A DNA stretch of 64,000 nt from Tumebacillus avium (GCF_002162355.1 NZ_CP021434.1:2704501-2768500), one strand, 5' to 3'; shown: positions 8,274-17,328, counted from the first letter of the stretch. Numbers and translations are program-made. The notes: generated by a model from the sequence alone, not told the origin.

Positions 8274-8312
8274 ACACCCGATAAATCCTCGTGATTTATT
8301 GGGTGTTTGCGT
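8274..8312 (+). terminator. intrinsic terminator
   Basis: Long stem ACACCC-g-ATAAATC / GATTTAT-t-GGGTGT followed by a T-rich tract. Confidence 0.8.
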
Positions 8313-8350
8313 TTGAGGTACTACCTTTTCATATAACCATTAAAACTATG

Positions 8351-8367
8351 TAATGTAGGTTACATTA
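8351..8367. promoter_or_regulatory. perfect inverted repeat upstream of the surface-protein gene
   Basis: TAATGTA-GGT-TACATTA, 7-bp arms with a 3-bp centre, about 80 nt before the start at 8447. No T tract follows, so it is more likely an operator than a terminator. I cannot assign the regulator. Confidence 0.4.
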
Positions 8368-8446
8368 ATCATATACCAATAAAAGTGAAATACAGTCATA
8401 GATTGGAAGGAGTTAGATAGAGACTAATACGGAGAGAGGGATTCAC

Positions 8447-10667
8447 ATGAACAAAAGCAATAAGAGATTTCGCACTTTGAGTGTTTTGACGCTGGCTGCT
8501 GTACTGGCGATGGGAAATGCTCTGATTTTGCCGCAACTTCCGACCAAGGTGGAAGCGGCAGAAGTAACGCTTTTGAAGAATGGAAGTTTTGAACAATACA
8601 CCGGCACGAATGGGGTGGCGAATGAATGGACGCTGGTCGCGCCGGATGCCCAATCCACCGCTTTGAGTGTCGTTACGTCTCCGGTGGAGGAAGGGACGAA
8701 AGCACAGAAGTTTTCGGCGAGCGGCTTGGCAAACGGCCATTACGCCGACCTTAACCAGACGATCACCAATGTGGCTACGAATACGCACTATCTGGTCGAA
8801 GGACGGTTTTATGTCGAGAGCTTGAACAATGCGCAGGTGGAGCTGTATATCGATTATTTTGATGCGACCGGCACAATCGTCGGCTCGGCGAAGACGGTGC
8901 AAAAAGACGGTCACCGACGGCTATGTGAAACTGGAAAACACACGGATCACTCCGCCGGGCACCGCTTCGATGCGGGTCTACGTGCTGCTACGCGCCACCG
9001 GGGACAACGGCTCCGGCACGTTCTATGTCGATCATATGCGTGCTGTGCAAGTGGCGCCGGTGCTTGATAATCCGGGCTTTGAACGCTATACGGGCACGAT
9101 TGAAGGCATCGCGGACGGCTGGAGCACGTGGCAGGACCCGACGGCCGTCTCTGAATTCAGCGTCGTCAACGCACCCGTTGCTGAAGGGAGCCGGGCGCAG
9201 CGTGTCAGCGGAAGCAACCTGCCTTCTTACGGGGCAGTCGACGTTTATCAGGCCTATGATGTTCTCGCAAATGTTTCGTACACGGTGACCGGGAAGTTTC
9301 TGATCGAAGAACTAGACAACGCGAAAGTTCAACTCTACGTCGATTACTACGATATAAACGGCGACTCGATCAAAGTCTCGGCGGTTGACTACTGGCAGAC
9401 GACAGACGGTTATATCGAGCTGAAGCACGAAGGGTTCACGCCGTCGAACACCGCTTACATGCGCGTCTACGCCGTGCTGCGCGGGATCACTGAAGGCTCG
9501 TCGGGCAGCTTTTATATCGATGACATGCACGTGGAGCGCACGTCAAATGATCTGATTCCGAAGATGATATCGAACAAGCTCCCGAGCGGTGTGGTGCTTC
9601 CGACGACGGAGCAGCTGTGGTATGAAGGCTACAAGGCGTTTGATGAGGACCCCGCGACCGCATGGAAGTCTCAGAACAATAGCGGGAACATGCTTGAATA
9701 CAACTTCGAGACGGGGGCCGTCGTCACCAGTTATTCGGTGCGGGCGGTATCTGCGGAGAGCGCTCCGAAATACTGGAGCTTCCAAGCGTATGGTCCGAAC
9801 GGCTGGTACAACTTGCATCAGGGATCGGCGACCGACTGGCAGCCGGGCATGGTCAAGACGTTTTCGTTCGACAACCGCTCGGCGAATAAGAACTATCGCC
9901 TCTATGTCAGCCAAGCAAACGGCGGCGCGTATTACGAGATCGCGGAAGTGGAAATGAAAGGTTACTACGCCAAGCCGGAAAAACCGTGGGGCGTGAATCT
10001 GGCCAAAGTAGGAGACGGCTACGTCATCTTGAACTGGAAGCCGATCAACGGCGTGCAAGGCTACAATATCTATCAAGGCACGGAGAAGATCAACAACGCT
10101 CCGATTACTTCGACCACGTATACGATCGGCGGTTTGACCAACCTGACCACCTACCCGTACCAGATCAGCGCGGTCAATCTGGCAGGCGAGTCGGTGAAAA
10201 GCGACATTGTGCAAGCCGTTCCTTATGCCGAAAGCGCAATTCCGGCGATGACCTCAAACACGACTCCTTACGGCTCGCTCAAATTCAGCCATTTTACGCC
10301 GGGTCACGATGGTTTCCATGCATTTGACCGCGATCCGGGCACGTATTGGGAAACTACGGTCGATGCTTCGAACAAAGCGCAGTCGGTCGAGTACACCTTC
10401 CCGCAGCAGTATTTGATCAAAGGGGTGACGATCACACCAGTCATGTCTTCTTCGGGCCCTCGCGTCATTTACTTTGCCCGCAACGGTCCGAGCGGAATGG
10501 GCACTTTTCATAACTTGACCATCACCGATTGGCAGGCAGGTGTGCCGAAAACGATCATCTTCCCGGTCGCTCAGACTGCGGAAACATACAGAATCGTGAT
10601 GTACCCGCAACTGAACGACTTGTCGATGAAGATTTCCGAACTGGAGTTTATTGGCCAGCCGAAATAA
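8447..10667 (+). CDS. large secreted carbohydrate-binding/FnIII surface protein, frameshifted
   Basis: Two frames together encode one protein of about 740 residues. The first frame (8447 to about 8905) has a signal peptide ending near VEAAE and the start of a beta-sandwich repeat (LLKNGSFEQYTGTNGVANEW). The second frame continues the repeat as TDGYVKLENTRITPPGTA and contains a second copy (LDNPGFERYTGTIEGIADGW). Removing one A from the A5 run at 8901-8905 restores a continuous reading (VQKTVTDGYV) matching repeat 2 (TTDGYIEL). Later come a discoidin-like domain (DEDPATAWKS), a fibronectin type III domain (PWGVNLAKVGDGYVILNW) and a second discoidin-like domain (DRDPGTYWET). It is probably an exported adhesin or glycan-binding protein. 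The break is either a sequencing indel or a recent mutation. Confidence 0.8.
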
Positions 10668-10680
10668 TAATTTGCAATCT

Positions 10681-10719
10681 AAAAACCCTTTGCTCTCGGC
10701 AAGCGAGCAAAGGGTTTTT
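10681..10719. terminator. bidirectional terminator
   Basis: AAAAACCCTTTGCTC / GAGCAAAGGGTTTTT, a 15-bp stem serving the surface protein on the plus strand and the small gene on the minus strand. Confidence 0.9.
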
Positions 10720-10723
10720 ACGT

Positions 10724-11047
10724 TTATTGGGATAAAAATTGATAGCCGGGTATGGTGGAACTGCTGGAGTAGTAGACAAGGTTGGGGTATACCCAAAATG
10801 AAGTTACGTTTGAATAAGAGGCGTAGAGCTTATAAATTCCGCCTTCTGTGACGTAGCTCCCGATTGCCCCGCCGAAGTGCGGATAGCCGGACGCGACCAC
10901 TCTTTCTCCACAAGCGCACTTATACCAACCACCAGAAAAAATACGCGCTTTATTTTGATAGTTATCTGCATTTGCAAATCCCTGCGAAATCATCCGATGT
11001 GTTCCATAGATAGGGCAAGCACCGATTGCCAAAACGATTACCCCCAT
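10724..11047 (-). CDS. small exported-looking protein, unknown
   Basis: A 107-residue product with a short hydrophobic N-terminus (MGVIVLAIGACPIYG) and a Gly/Tyr-rich body including FSGGWYKCACGERV. An in-frame stop lies 15 nt before the ATG, so the start is fixed; the AAAGAAGA upstream is a weak RBS. It shares a terminator with the convergent surface-protein gene. Three cysteines, two of them in a CAC pair, are present. No family recognised. Confidence 0.55.
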   Translation of the reverse strand: MGVIVLAIGACPIYGTHRMISQGFANADNYQNKARIFSGGWYKCACGERVVASGYPHFGGAIGSYVTEGGIYKLYASYSNVTSFWVYPNLVYYSSSSTIPGYQFLSQ

Positions 11048-11097
11048 TCTTCTTTTTGCTTACATGCTTACTGTATATGTAGGCTATGGGGGATTTG

Positions 11098-11211
11098 TTA
11101 CCGATCATTTTGTTTTATGGTAATGGTGGAATGGGCTTCTTGCTGCATGACGCCAGTACCGTGACCGAGCGTGAGCAGGATGAGGATGTCTTGCATTTGA
11201 TCATGGTAGAT
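11098..11211 (-). pseudogene. remnant of a paralogue of the secreted protein at 5154
   Basis: Translated on the minus strand, the segment reads DILILLTLGHGTGVMQQEAH, matching DIIILLTTGHGTGLIQQEAH of the 5154-5870 protein. It continues weakly to a TAA at 11098-11100. No start, signal peptide or remaining body is present. This is a gene fragment left by duplication and deletion. Confidence 0.82.
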
Positions 11212-11259
11212 GTTTTACTTTGTTTATTATACTTTTACTCCTGAAAGGCTGGGGAACAG

Positions 11260-11853
11260 ATGAATTTGGATCGGGTACGGAAGCAGATGGATTTTCTTGT
11301 GGAGATCGACAAGTTGAAAAGTATCTATAGAAGAGCGGTTTTGATGAACCGTTCGCGAAATGAAAATGATGCGGAGCACTCATGGCATTTGGCGGTGATG
11401 GCGATGGTGTTGCTGGAACATGCAAATGAGTCGGTTGATGTGCTGCGCGTGCTGAAGATGCTGCTCGTGCATGACATTGTGGAGATCGACGCCGGTGATG
11501 TGTCGGCGTACGATCTGGCGGGGCAGGCAGGTAAACAGGAGCGGGAACTGGCGGCGGCGAAGCGGATTTTTGGACTTTTGCCGGAAGAGCAGCGGGAGGA
11601 ACTTTTCGAGCTGTGGGTGGAGTTTGAGGAGCGCAAGTCGGCAGAGGCGCAATTTGCGGCTGCGCTGGATCGCTTGGCCCCGCTGCTGCATAACTACCAG
11701 ACGGAAGGCCAGACCTGGAAGGAGCACGGTATCACGCTCGACATGGTCTTGGCGCGAAACAGCCAGATCGGGCAAGGCTCAGAGAGGCTGTGGGCATTTG
11801 CGCAGGAGATCATTCGTGAGTCGGTGGAAAAAGGGTATTTGCCAGAGAAGTAA
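11260..11853 (+). CDS. HD-domain phosphohydrolase (YfbR/HDDC2-like 5'-nucleotidase)
   Basis: A 197-residue soluble HD-superfamily protein. Metal-binding residues are visible: His in NDAEHSWHLA (about 37-46), the His-Asp pair in LLVHDIVEID (about 69-78) and a later Asp in ALDRLAP. The layout matches 5'-deoxynucleotidase YfbR and HDDC2 relatives, which dephosphorylate deoxynucleoside monophosphates. Single gene with a GGGGAA ribosome site and its own terminator. Confidence 0.82.
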   Translation: MNLDRVRKQMDFLVEIDKLKSIYRRAVLMNRSRNENDAEHSWHLAVMAMVLLEHANESVDVLRVLKMLLVHDIVEIDAGDVSAYDLAGQAGKQERELAAAKRIFGLLPEEQREELFELWVEFEERKSAEAQFAAALDRLAPLLHNYQTEGQTWKEHGITLDMVLARNSQIGQGSERLWAFAQEIIRESVEKGYLPEK

Positions 11854-11868
11854 ATAGTGGGAAGTTCG

Positions 11869-11898
11869 AGCAGGCGGAAAAAGTCCGTCTGCTTTTTG
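11869..11898 (+). terminator. intrinsic terminator
   Basis: AGCAGGCGGA / TCCGTCTGCT stem with one G-T pair and a T5 tail. Confidence 0.82.
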
Positions 11899-12071
11899 TT
11901 ATCGTTGGATTTTGGATATGACCCAGTGGGATTAGTGTCATTGATGGTCTCTGGCGGGGGACTGCACAAGAAACTTAAAATACTGTAAATTGTCAGACAT
12001 CTTGATTCTGGTGACGGAGTTGTTTATCCTAGACCCACAGAGCAGTTCTAAAGCCAAAGGAGGCGTTTGGA

Positions 12072-12272
12072 ATGGAACGGGATCTTAAGGATTTTAGCAC
12101 CGAGGAATTGACGCGGGAGATCAAGCGGCGGAAGTTCGAGGAGATGAGATCACGCAGCCGACAGAGGGACCCGGAAAGTTTGCGGCGATTTTTTGCAACA
12201 TTCGGATCGGTAAATGCGGCACCAGGTATCGACACGCAACAACTCTGCCGAGAGTTAAGGGGGAAGGCGTAA
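12072..12272 (+). CDS. small helical protein, antitoxin-like partner of the PIN gene
   Basis: A 66-residue, highly charged helical protein (MERDLKDFSTEELTREIKRR at the start). AAAGGAGG is 8 nt upstream. The PIN-domain gene begins 3 nt after its stop, so the two are co-transcribed. Size, charge and position are those of type II antitoxins, but no known DNA-binding fold is obvious; the pairing is inference. Confidence 0.6.
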   Translation: MERDLKDFSTEELTREIKRRKFEEMRSRSRQRDPESLRRFFATFGSVNAAPGIDTQQLCRELRGKA

Positions 12273-12275
12273 ACG

Positions 12276-12974
12276 ATGCCACTACATCCTGCTGATTTTG
12301 GAAAAGATGTCATTCCAGTTTTGGAGGGTGACATCTTTTTCCTTGATACGAATGTGATTGTCGCTGTACTTTTTCATATTGACCTCTTCCATAACCCCGC
12401 AACACTCTTCGTTCATTACCTCATGTTTCGGTCAGTTACCCTCATCACTTCCCATACGGTTATTACAGAAGCCATGCATATTTTAGCGAAGAACTTTTAT
12501 TCTCAAGATCAACTCCTGTTAAAGGGAGGGAGGCTCTCCACGCATCGGGCGAATTGGAATAAGGTGATCAAAACAGAGCCTGAGGAGCTCGCCAAATACA
12601 ATCAAATCGCCTGTGAAAAGCTCGCTGACCTTTTGAAAGAAGTTGAAGTCGTGTCTGGAGACGATCTGGACTTTGTTGATGCGATGGAGCGATGCGTATC
12701 CATTCCTTTGGGGTCCGCCGACGCATTTATTGCAACAACAGCCTGCAATTTGATGCAGGAGGGAGTGACCAGAATTGTCAGCCTGGACCGGGATATGGAG
12801 AATGTGCCGGAGTTGGAGGTCTACTCGACGGAGGTGCAAAACGCCTTTTTTGAAGCGGACAGGCTCATTGAGATGCTGGGGCAGGATTTTGAAAGATTTC
12901 TGATGGATGCGATTGGCCGGGAGCGGTTTACGGAGAAATATCGGTCGGGAAATGGAGTGCAGAGCATTCCGTGA
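12276..12974 (+). CDS. PIN-domain protein, putative toxin ribonuclease
   Basis: A 232-residue protein with PIN landmarks: FFLDTNVIVAVL (first acidic residue, about 22-33), VITEAMHILA (Glu), SADAFIATTACN (Asp) and VSLDRDM (final Asp). PIN domains are Mg-dependent RNases and often type II toxins. At 232 residues it is longer than VapC (about 130), with an extra helical insertion after the TEA motif and a C-terminal extension, so it may not be a simple VapC. Confidence 0.75.
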   Translation: MPLHPADFGKDVIPVLEGDIFFLDTNVIVAVLFHIDLFHNPATLFVHYLMFRSVTLITSHTVITEAMHILAKNFYSQDQLLLKGGRLSTHRANWNKVIKTEPEELAKYNQIACEKLADLLKEVEVVSGDDLDFVDAMERCVSIPLGSADAFIATTACNLMQEGVTRIVSLDRDMENVPELEVYSTEVQNAFFEADRLIEMLGQDFERFLMDAIGRERFTEKYRSGNGVQSIP

Positions 12975-13170
12975 TTGATGAAATTAAACTGATCGGCGTA
13001 AGGTGTTTTACTTTTTATTTATCTTGCATACCACCGGCTGATCTTGTCGCTGGGGCTGGTCTTGACGTTTGCTTTAAGAGATTCGCACCAGCATGGAAGG
13101 GTCGTTCCAGGATCTGCATAGGCTGATTCAGGAACTGAAGGAGATCACAAAGCGTTCCGTATAACGGGGA

Positions 13171-13201
13171 AGGCTGTTGAAGAGATTCGGCAGTCTTTTT
13201 T
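13171..13201 (+). terminator. probable terminator
   Basis: GGCTG-ttGAA / TTCgg-CAGTC with a T6 tail. The 280 nt between the PIN gene and the GH84 gene otherwise show only a 23-codon frame at 13093-13164 that I do not regard as a gene. Confidence 0.6.
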
Positions 13202-13257
13202 GTAACAAGGAGCGGGCTGAAACGTCTACTTGCTGATCGGTTAGGAGGTGTTTCGTT

Positions 13258-14790
13258 GTGAAGAGAAAACTCGGACTTGTCTTTATCATGCTGCTTTTGA
13301 TGGTCGGAACGTGGGGGGCGTGGCAGTGGGCGGAAGGGAAGACCGGACTGCAGACACCGCCGCAGGGGTCGGCGCCCGATCTGACGCCGAAGCCGGAGCA
13401 AGGACCTGAACAAGAGCCAGAGCAAGAACAGGTGCAGCCTGTCCCTGAAGAGCAGGAATTTGCGGTGCGGGGCGTGATTGAAGGGTTTTACGGCGAGCCG
13501 TGGACGCATTCGCAGCGCTTGGATCTGCTGGCGTTTATGGGGCGGCAGCATTTTAATACGTACGTCTATGCGCCAAAAGATGACCCGTATCAGCGGCGGC
13601 AATGGGGCGATCTCTATCCGCCGGGCCTCGGCGGGCAGATGCGGTCGCTTGCCGAGACTGCGAAGCGGAACGGAATTGATTTTGTCTATTCGATCTCGCC
13701 GGGCATCCCGATGCCGCTGCCAACGGAACAGGCGACCCCGGAGTGGGTGACGAACTCGATCACGATCACTTCGCAGGGCGATCAGCAGCGCCTGCTGGCC
13801 AAGATTGATCAGTTGCGCGGATATGGCGTGCATGATTTTCTGCTGTCGTTTGATGATGTGCAGGAGATCGTGAAGCCGGAAGATCAGGCGGTGTATGGAA
13901 ACGACTACGCCACCGCGCATGTGGATCTCGCCAATGAAGTGTATCGGATGGAAAAGGAAAAAGATCCGGATTTTCAGCTCTGGTTTGCCCCGACCGACTA
14001 TTACGGGCTGGGCGACTCCGGCTACTGGCGGGCGATCCGAAGCGGGCTCGACCCGGCGATTCCGGTGATCTGGACGGGGGAGTGGGTGCTGAATCAGGCG
14101 GTCACTTCGCAGCAGGCCGATCGGGTAGCCGAACTGCTCGGTCGCAAGCCGATGCTCTGGGACAACTTTCCGGTCAACGATTATACGTACGCGATCAACA
14201 AGCGCCCGCAGCTGATCATGGGGCCGCTCGAGAACCGCTCGGCCGACCTTGGGGAGCATTTATCCGGCTATCTCACCAATCCGCAGATCCAGCCGGAAGC
14301 GTCAAAAGTTGCCCTGGCAACGATCGGCGATTATCTCCACGATCCGCACGGGTATGACGCCCAAGCTGCATGGAAAGCGGCGATGCAGGCTCCGGACGGG
14401 GTGCAGGATGCGGAGGCGTTGCTGCTGTTTTGCAAGTACGCGGCGGAGAGCAAACTTCGCCCGGCTGGCAACCCGGATTTTGCAACGCTGGCGGCGAACT
14501 ATTGGCAGAATCGCGACCCGGCCGCGCTGCGGCAGGAGTTCCAGGCACTGGCCGGTTTGCCGGAGCGCTTGCGCCGCAGCACGAACAATCCGGCACTGCT
14601 CGCGGAGATCGACCCATGGCTGACCAAGCTCGGGCGGGAGGGTCAAGCCGGCCTGCTTGCGCTTGATTACTTGCAAGACCCTGCTGACACAGGCGAGCCA
14701 TTCCGCGCACTGCTTGGGCAGATCGAAGCGAACAACTTGAAGATCGGCGAGGAGATCGTTGAATTCCTGCAACAAGCGGCCCAACAATAA
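13258..14790 (+). CDS. secreted GH84 beta-N-acetylglucosaminidase
   Basis: A 510-residue exported protein: signal or anchor segment (residues 4-25), a Pro/Glu/Gln-rich linker (about 35-65), then the GH84 catalytic barrel starting FAVRGVIEGFYGEPWTHSQR. The adjacent Asp pair in LLSFDDVQ (about residues 198-199) matches the catalytic Asp-Asp of NagJ and O-GlcNAcase, which use substrate-assisted catalysis. TDYYG and WDNFPVNDY are also typical. The helical C-terminal third follows GH84 order. Likely role: release of N-acetylglucosamine from host or environmental glycans. The GTG start is supported by GGAGGTG 7 nt upstream. Confidence 0.88.
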   Translation: MKRKLGLVFIMLLLMVGTWGAWQWAEGKTGLQTPPQGSAPDLTPKPEQGPEQEPEQEQVQPVPEEQEFAVRGVIEGFYGEPWTHSQRLDLLAFMGRQHFNTYVYAPKDDPYQRRQWGDLYPPGLGGQMRSLAETAKRNGIDFVYSISPGIPMPLPTEQATPEWVTNSITITSQGDQQRLLAKIDQLRGYGVHDFLLSFDDVQEIVKPEDQAVYGNDYATAHVDLANEVYRMEKEKDPDFQLWFAPTDYYGLGDSGYWRAIRSGLDPAIPVIWTGEWVLNQAVTSQQADRVAELLGRKPMLWDNFPVNDYTYAINKRPQLIMGPLENRSADLGEHLSGYLTNPQIQPEASKVALATIGDYLHDPHGYDAQAAWKAAMQAPDGVQDAEALLLFCKYAAESKLRPAGNPDFATLAANYWQNRDPAALRQEFQALAGLPERLRRSTNNPALLAEIDPWLTKLGREGQAGLLALDYLQDPADTGEPFRALLGQIEANNLKIGEEIVEFLQQAAQQ

Positions 14791-14883
14791 AGCGGCAGAG
14801 CGCATAGGCTGTAAAAAAAAGGATTACCAGCTCTTACAGCGAATAGAATCGGGATGTAAGGAAAACAGACAGGTGGTGGCATT

Positions 14884-15474
14884 ATGAAAGCTCTCATTTT
14901 ACTCTTTGACGGCTATGCGGAATTTGAAGTGAATCTGGTCGGGCTGTTTTTCAACGGAGACGGCAATGAAGTGGTGATGACGGCAGACCGCGACGAGGTG
15001 GACTATGTGACCGGTGGCGCTAACTTTCGCACCGTGCCGCATGTGAAACTGTCGGAAGTCAATCCGGCCGAATACGACGTGCTGGCGATTCCGGGCGGCA
15101 GTCTGACACATCTGCTCGACCATGAGCCGGTGCTGAACCTGATCCGCGCTTTCCATCGTGAAGGGAAAGTCATCGGCGCGATCTGCGCAGGCCCGGCGCT
15201 GCTCGGAGCGGCAGGGGTGCTGGGGGATCACAGCTACACGACCTCCTATTCGCCGGAGAACCATGAGGTTGCACATCTCTTTAACTGGGAGACATGCACC
15301 GGTCGAGCGGTCACCGTGGACGGCAACCTCGTGACGGCGAAAGGCAACGGATACGTGGAATTTGCCGTGGCGCTGGCTGAGCGGGTCAACATGTTCGATT
15401 CGCCGGAAGAGAAGGAAGGAACGCTCGACTACTTCAAGAACCGCCTGCCGGATGAACCGCAAGTCCTCTCCTAA
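14884..15474 (+). CDS. DJ-1/PfpI family protein
   Basis: A 196-residue class I glutamine-amidotransferase-like protein. The nucleophile elbow is AICAGPALLGAAG (Cys about residue 101), preceded by VLAIPGGSLTHLL. Family members act as glyoxalase/deglycase, chaperone or stress proteins; which applies cannot be told. AGGTGGTGG lies just upstream. Confidence 0.82.
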   Translation: MKALILLFDGYAEFEVNLVGLFFNGDGNEVVMTADRDEVDYVTGGANFRTVPHVKLSEVNPAEYDVLAIPGGSLTHLLDHEPVLNLIRAFHREGKVIGAICAGPALLGAAGVLGDHSYTTSYSPENHEVAHLFNWETCTGRAVTVDGNLVTAKGNGYVEFAVALAERVNMFDSPEEKEGTLDYFKNRLPDEPQVLS

Positions 15475-15490
15475 AAGAGGGCTTTTTCTT
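15461..15490 (+). terminator. terminator overlapping the end of the DJ-1 gene
   Basis: AAGTCCTCT / AGAGGGCTT with a T5 tail; the stop codon lies in the loop. Confidence 0.65.
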
Positions 15491-15511
15491 TTTGAACCAG
15501 AGGACTATTTT

Positions 15512-15539
15512 TTGCATATTCTGCGAGCAAGTCTAAAAT
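15512..15539 (+). promoter_or_regulatory. sigma-A-type promoter for the rhodanese gene
   Basis: TTGCAT (15512-15517), 16-bp spacer, TAAAAT (15534-15539). Confidence 0.55.
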
Positions 15540-15618
15540 GTGAGGTTCATTACTTTCAAAAGGGAACCTGCAGTATAGACTAAAGCATTATGGGGAAAAG
15601 AAAGGGCGTGATGACGAC

Positions 15619-15933
15619 ATGGATCATGTGATGTCCAAAGTCCAGGAGATCCAGCCTGTCGAAGTGGCGGAGCGGCTTATGAAGAAGGAAATGGTCAAGA
15701 TCATCGATGTGCGCACCGATCATGAAATCGAAGAGGGGAAGATCCCGGAAGCGGTGCACATTCCCATGTTCGAAGTCATCGACCGTTATCTGGAGTGGGA
15801 TCGCAGCGAAGAGATCATCTTTGTCTGCCGTTCGGGCAGACGCAGCCTCGCCGTCTGCCAAGTGTTGGCTTTGGAAGGCTTCCGCAATGTCAAAAACATG
15901 GTTGGCGGCATGCTCGCCTATCCTGCCGTATAG
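15619..15933 (+). CDS. rhodanese-like sulfurtransferase
   Basis: A 104-residue single-domain rhodanese. VKIIDVRTDHEIEEGKIPEA is the first signature, and the active loop IIFVCRSGRRS contains the catalytic Cys with a CRSGRRS loop. It probably moves persulfide sulfur. The RBS (AAAGGGCG) is rather far from ATG 15619. It converges on a second rhodanese gene and shares its terminator. Confidence 0.85.
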   Translation: MDHVMSKVQEIQPVEVAERLMKKEMVKIIDVRTDHEIEEGKIPEAVHIPMFEVIDRYLEWDRSEEIIFVCRSGRRSLAVCQVLALEGFRNVKNMVGGMLAYPAV

Positions 15934-15949
15934 CAGTTCGCAACAGCAA

Positions 15950-15977
15950 AACCTCCCCTTTACGGGGAGGTTTTTTC
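15950..15977. terminator. bidirectional terminator between two rhodanese genes
   Basis: AACCTCCCC / GGGGAGGTT with T-runs on both strands; the stop codon of the minus-strand gene (15960-15962) lies in the loop. Confidence 0.88.
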
Positions 15978-16337
15978 ATGTTTGCGGAGCTGTCCGCCTT
16001 CCTTTTTCCAATACTCGACGCCGCCAAACATCTCTTTGACCTGGAAGCCCAATTCGCTCAAACAGAGCCCCGCTTTGGCTGCTGCGTTGCAGGCCGGGCT
16101 CCAGCAGTAGGTGACGATCAGCCGGCTTTTGTCAAAAGCGGCTGTGCTCTCGGCGGTGATCTCCCGGTACGGCAGAGAGATTGCGCCGTCGATGTGTCCG
16201 CTCGCAAACGCTTCCCGGCTCCGGGCATCGAGCAGCAAAAAATCAGCCGCGCCGCTTTCCAGCTCCATCCGCACATCGGCGGGGTCGGTCTCAAAGGCCA
16301 GTTTGTTGGCAAAATGACGGTATGCTTCCTGATTCAT
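15960..16337 (-). CDS. rhodanese-like protein
   Basis: A 125-residue rhodanese fold with DFLLLDARSREAFASGHIDG and active loop IVTYCWSPACNAAAKA. The catalytic Cys is followed by WSPAC instead of the usual R-x-G/S loop, as in the subgroup often found beside LysR regulators. It is divergent from the LysR gene at 16456, which probably controls it. Confidence 0.82.
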   Translation of the reverse strand: MNQEAYRHFANKLAFETDPADVRMELESGAADFLLLDARSREAFASGHIDGAISLPYREITAESTAAFDKSRLIVTYCWSPACNAAAKAGLCLSELGFQVKEMFGGVEYWKKEGGQLRKHEKTSP

Positions 16338-16397
16338 GGAAAATCGCTCCTTCTCATCTGGGTTACGTTTACAGTATCATGGGAAGAAGCATCACAG

Positions 16398-16407
16398 TTA
16401 TCGATAA
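16398..16407. promoter_or_regulatory. palindrome between divergent rhodanese and LysR genes
   Basis: TTATCGATAA is a perfect 10-bp palindrome in the 118-bp divergent intergenic region, of the T-N-A dyad form LysR proteins bind. Confidence 0.35.
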
Positions 16408-16455
16408 GAATTGATGATTGCCATCAACCATTTTGAAGATAAAGGGGGAGTGCTG

Positions 16456-17328
16456 GTGATTTTGCAGTATTTGCGGACGTTTTGCATGGTGGCCAAGTCG
16501 GGCAGCTTTACGCGGGCGGCAGAAGAATTGGGCTATGCACAGTCGAGCGTCACAACCCAGATTCAAAAGCTGGAGCAGGAATACGGCGTGGTGCTTTTCG
16601 AGCGCTTCGGACGCAAAATGCGGCTGACCCACAGCGGCGAGGCGCTGCTCGGCTACGCGGCGGAGATGATCCGCCTGCATCAGGAGTCGAAAGAAATCCT
16701 TTCCGCACAAACGGGCGGGACGCTGACCGTCGGGACGATCGAATCGCTGGCCGCCTACTTCCTGCCGCCGCTGTTGCAGCAGTTCCAAGCCGGGCACCCG
16801 CAGATGAACCTGCTGTTAAAACCGGGCTTGGAGCCGTCTGTCATCCAAGGCGTGAAGGAGGGGGATTATGACTTCGGCCTGATCCTCGACGTGCCGTTTG
16901 CCGACCCGGATCTGGAGGTACAGACGGTGCAGAGAGTCGACTTGATGATCACCGCTCCACCGGGCCATCGGCTGGAAGCATGCAGGGAGGTGCGCTATGC
17001 CGATCTGGCGCAGGAAAGCTTGATTTTGACCGAGGAAGGCTGCACCTACCGCGCGATGCTCCTGCAAGGGTTAAAAGAGGCGGGTGTGCCGTACCGCCTG
17101 ACCTGCGAGTTTGGCAGCTTGGAAGCGATCAAACACTGCGTGATCCAAGGCCTCGGGATCGCCCTGCACCCGCGCATGGCGGTGCAGGCGGAGATCGACT
17201 GCGGCAAGCTGATCGCCCGTCCGTTGGCCGGACATCCGCCTTTTTACGTGCAGGTGATCCGACACAAGAAAAAATGGCTGTCACAGCCGTTGCAGGACAT
17301 GTTGGGAATGCTTGTCGAAAAGGGATGA
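16456..17328 (+). CDS. LysR-family transcriptional regulator
   Basis: A protein of about 290 residues. The N-terminal winged HTH is clear (LQYLRTFCMVAKSGSFTRAA, then AQSSVTTQIQKLEQEYG), followed by an effector domain with alternating beta/alpha segments. GTG 16456 is preferred because GGGGGAG ends 5 nt before it; upstream in-frame ATGs lack a ribosome site. Divergent from the rhodanese gene, suggesting control of a sulfur or redox function. Confidence 0.88.
   Translation: MILQYLRTFCMVAKSGSFTRAAEELGYAQSSVTTQIQKLEQEYGVVLFERFGRKMRLTHSGEALLGYAAEMIRLHQESKEILSAQTGGTLTVGTIESLAAYFLPPLLQQFQAGHPQMNLLLKPGLEPSVIQGVKEGDYDFGLILDVPFADPDLEVQTVQRVDLMITAPPGHRLEACREVRYADLAQESLILTEEGCTYRAMLLQGLKEAGVPYRLTCEFGSLEAIKHCVIQGLGIALHPRMAVQAEIDCGKLIARPLAGHPPFYVQVIRHKKKWLSQPLQDMLGMLVEKG

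Noticed and set aside
13093..13164. 23-codon frame upstream of the GH84 gene
   Set aside because: No ribosome site and no conserved feature; the region is better explained as a terminator and upstream DNA.
14808..14840. CTGTAA ... TTACAG inverted repeat before the DJ-1 gene
   Set aside because: Short arms with a long A-rich loop; too weak to call as a terminator or an operator.
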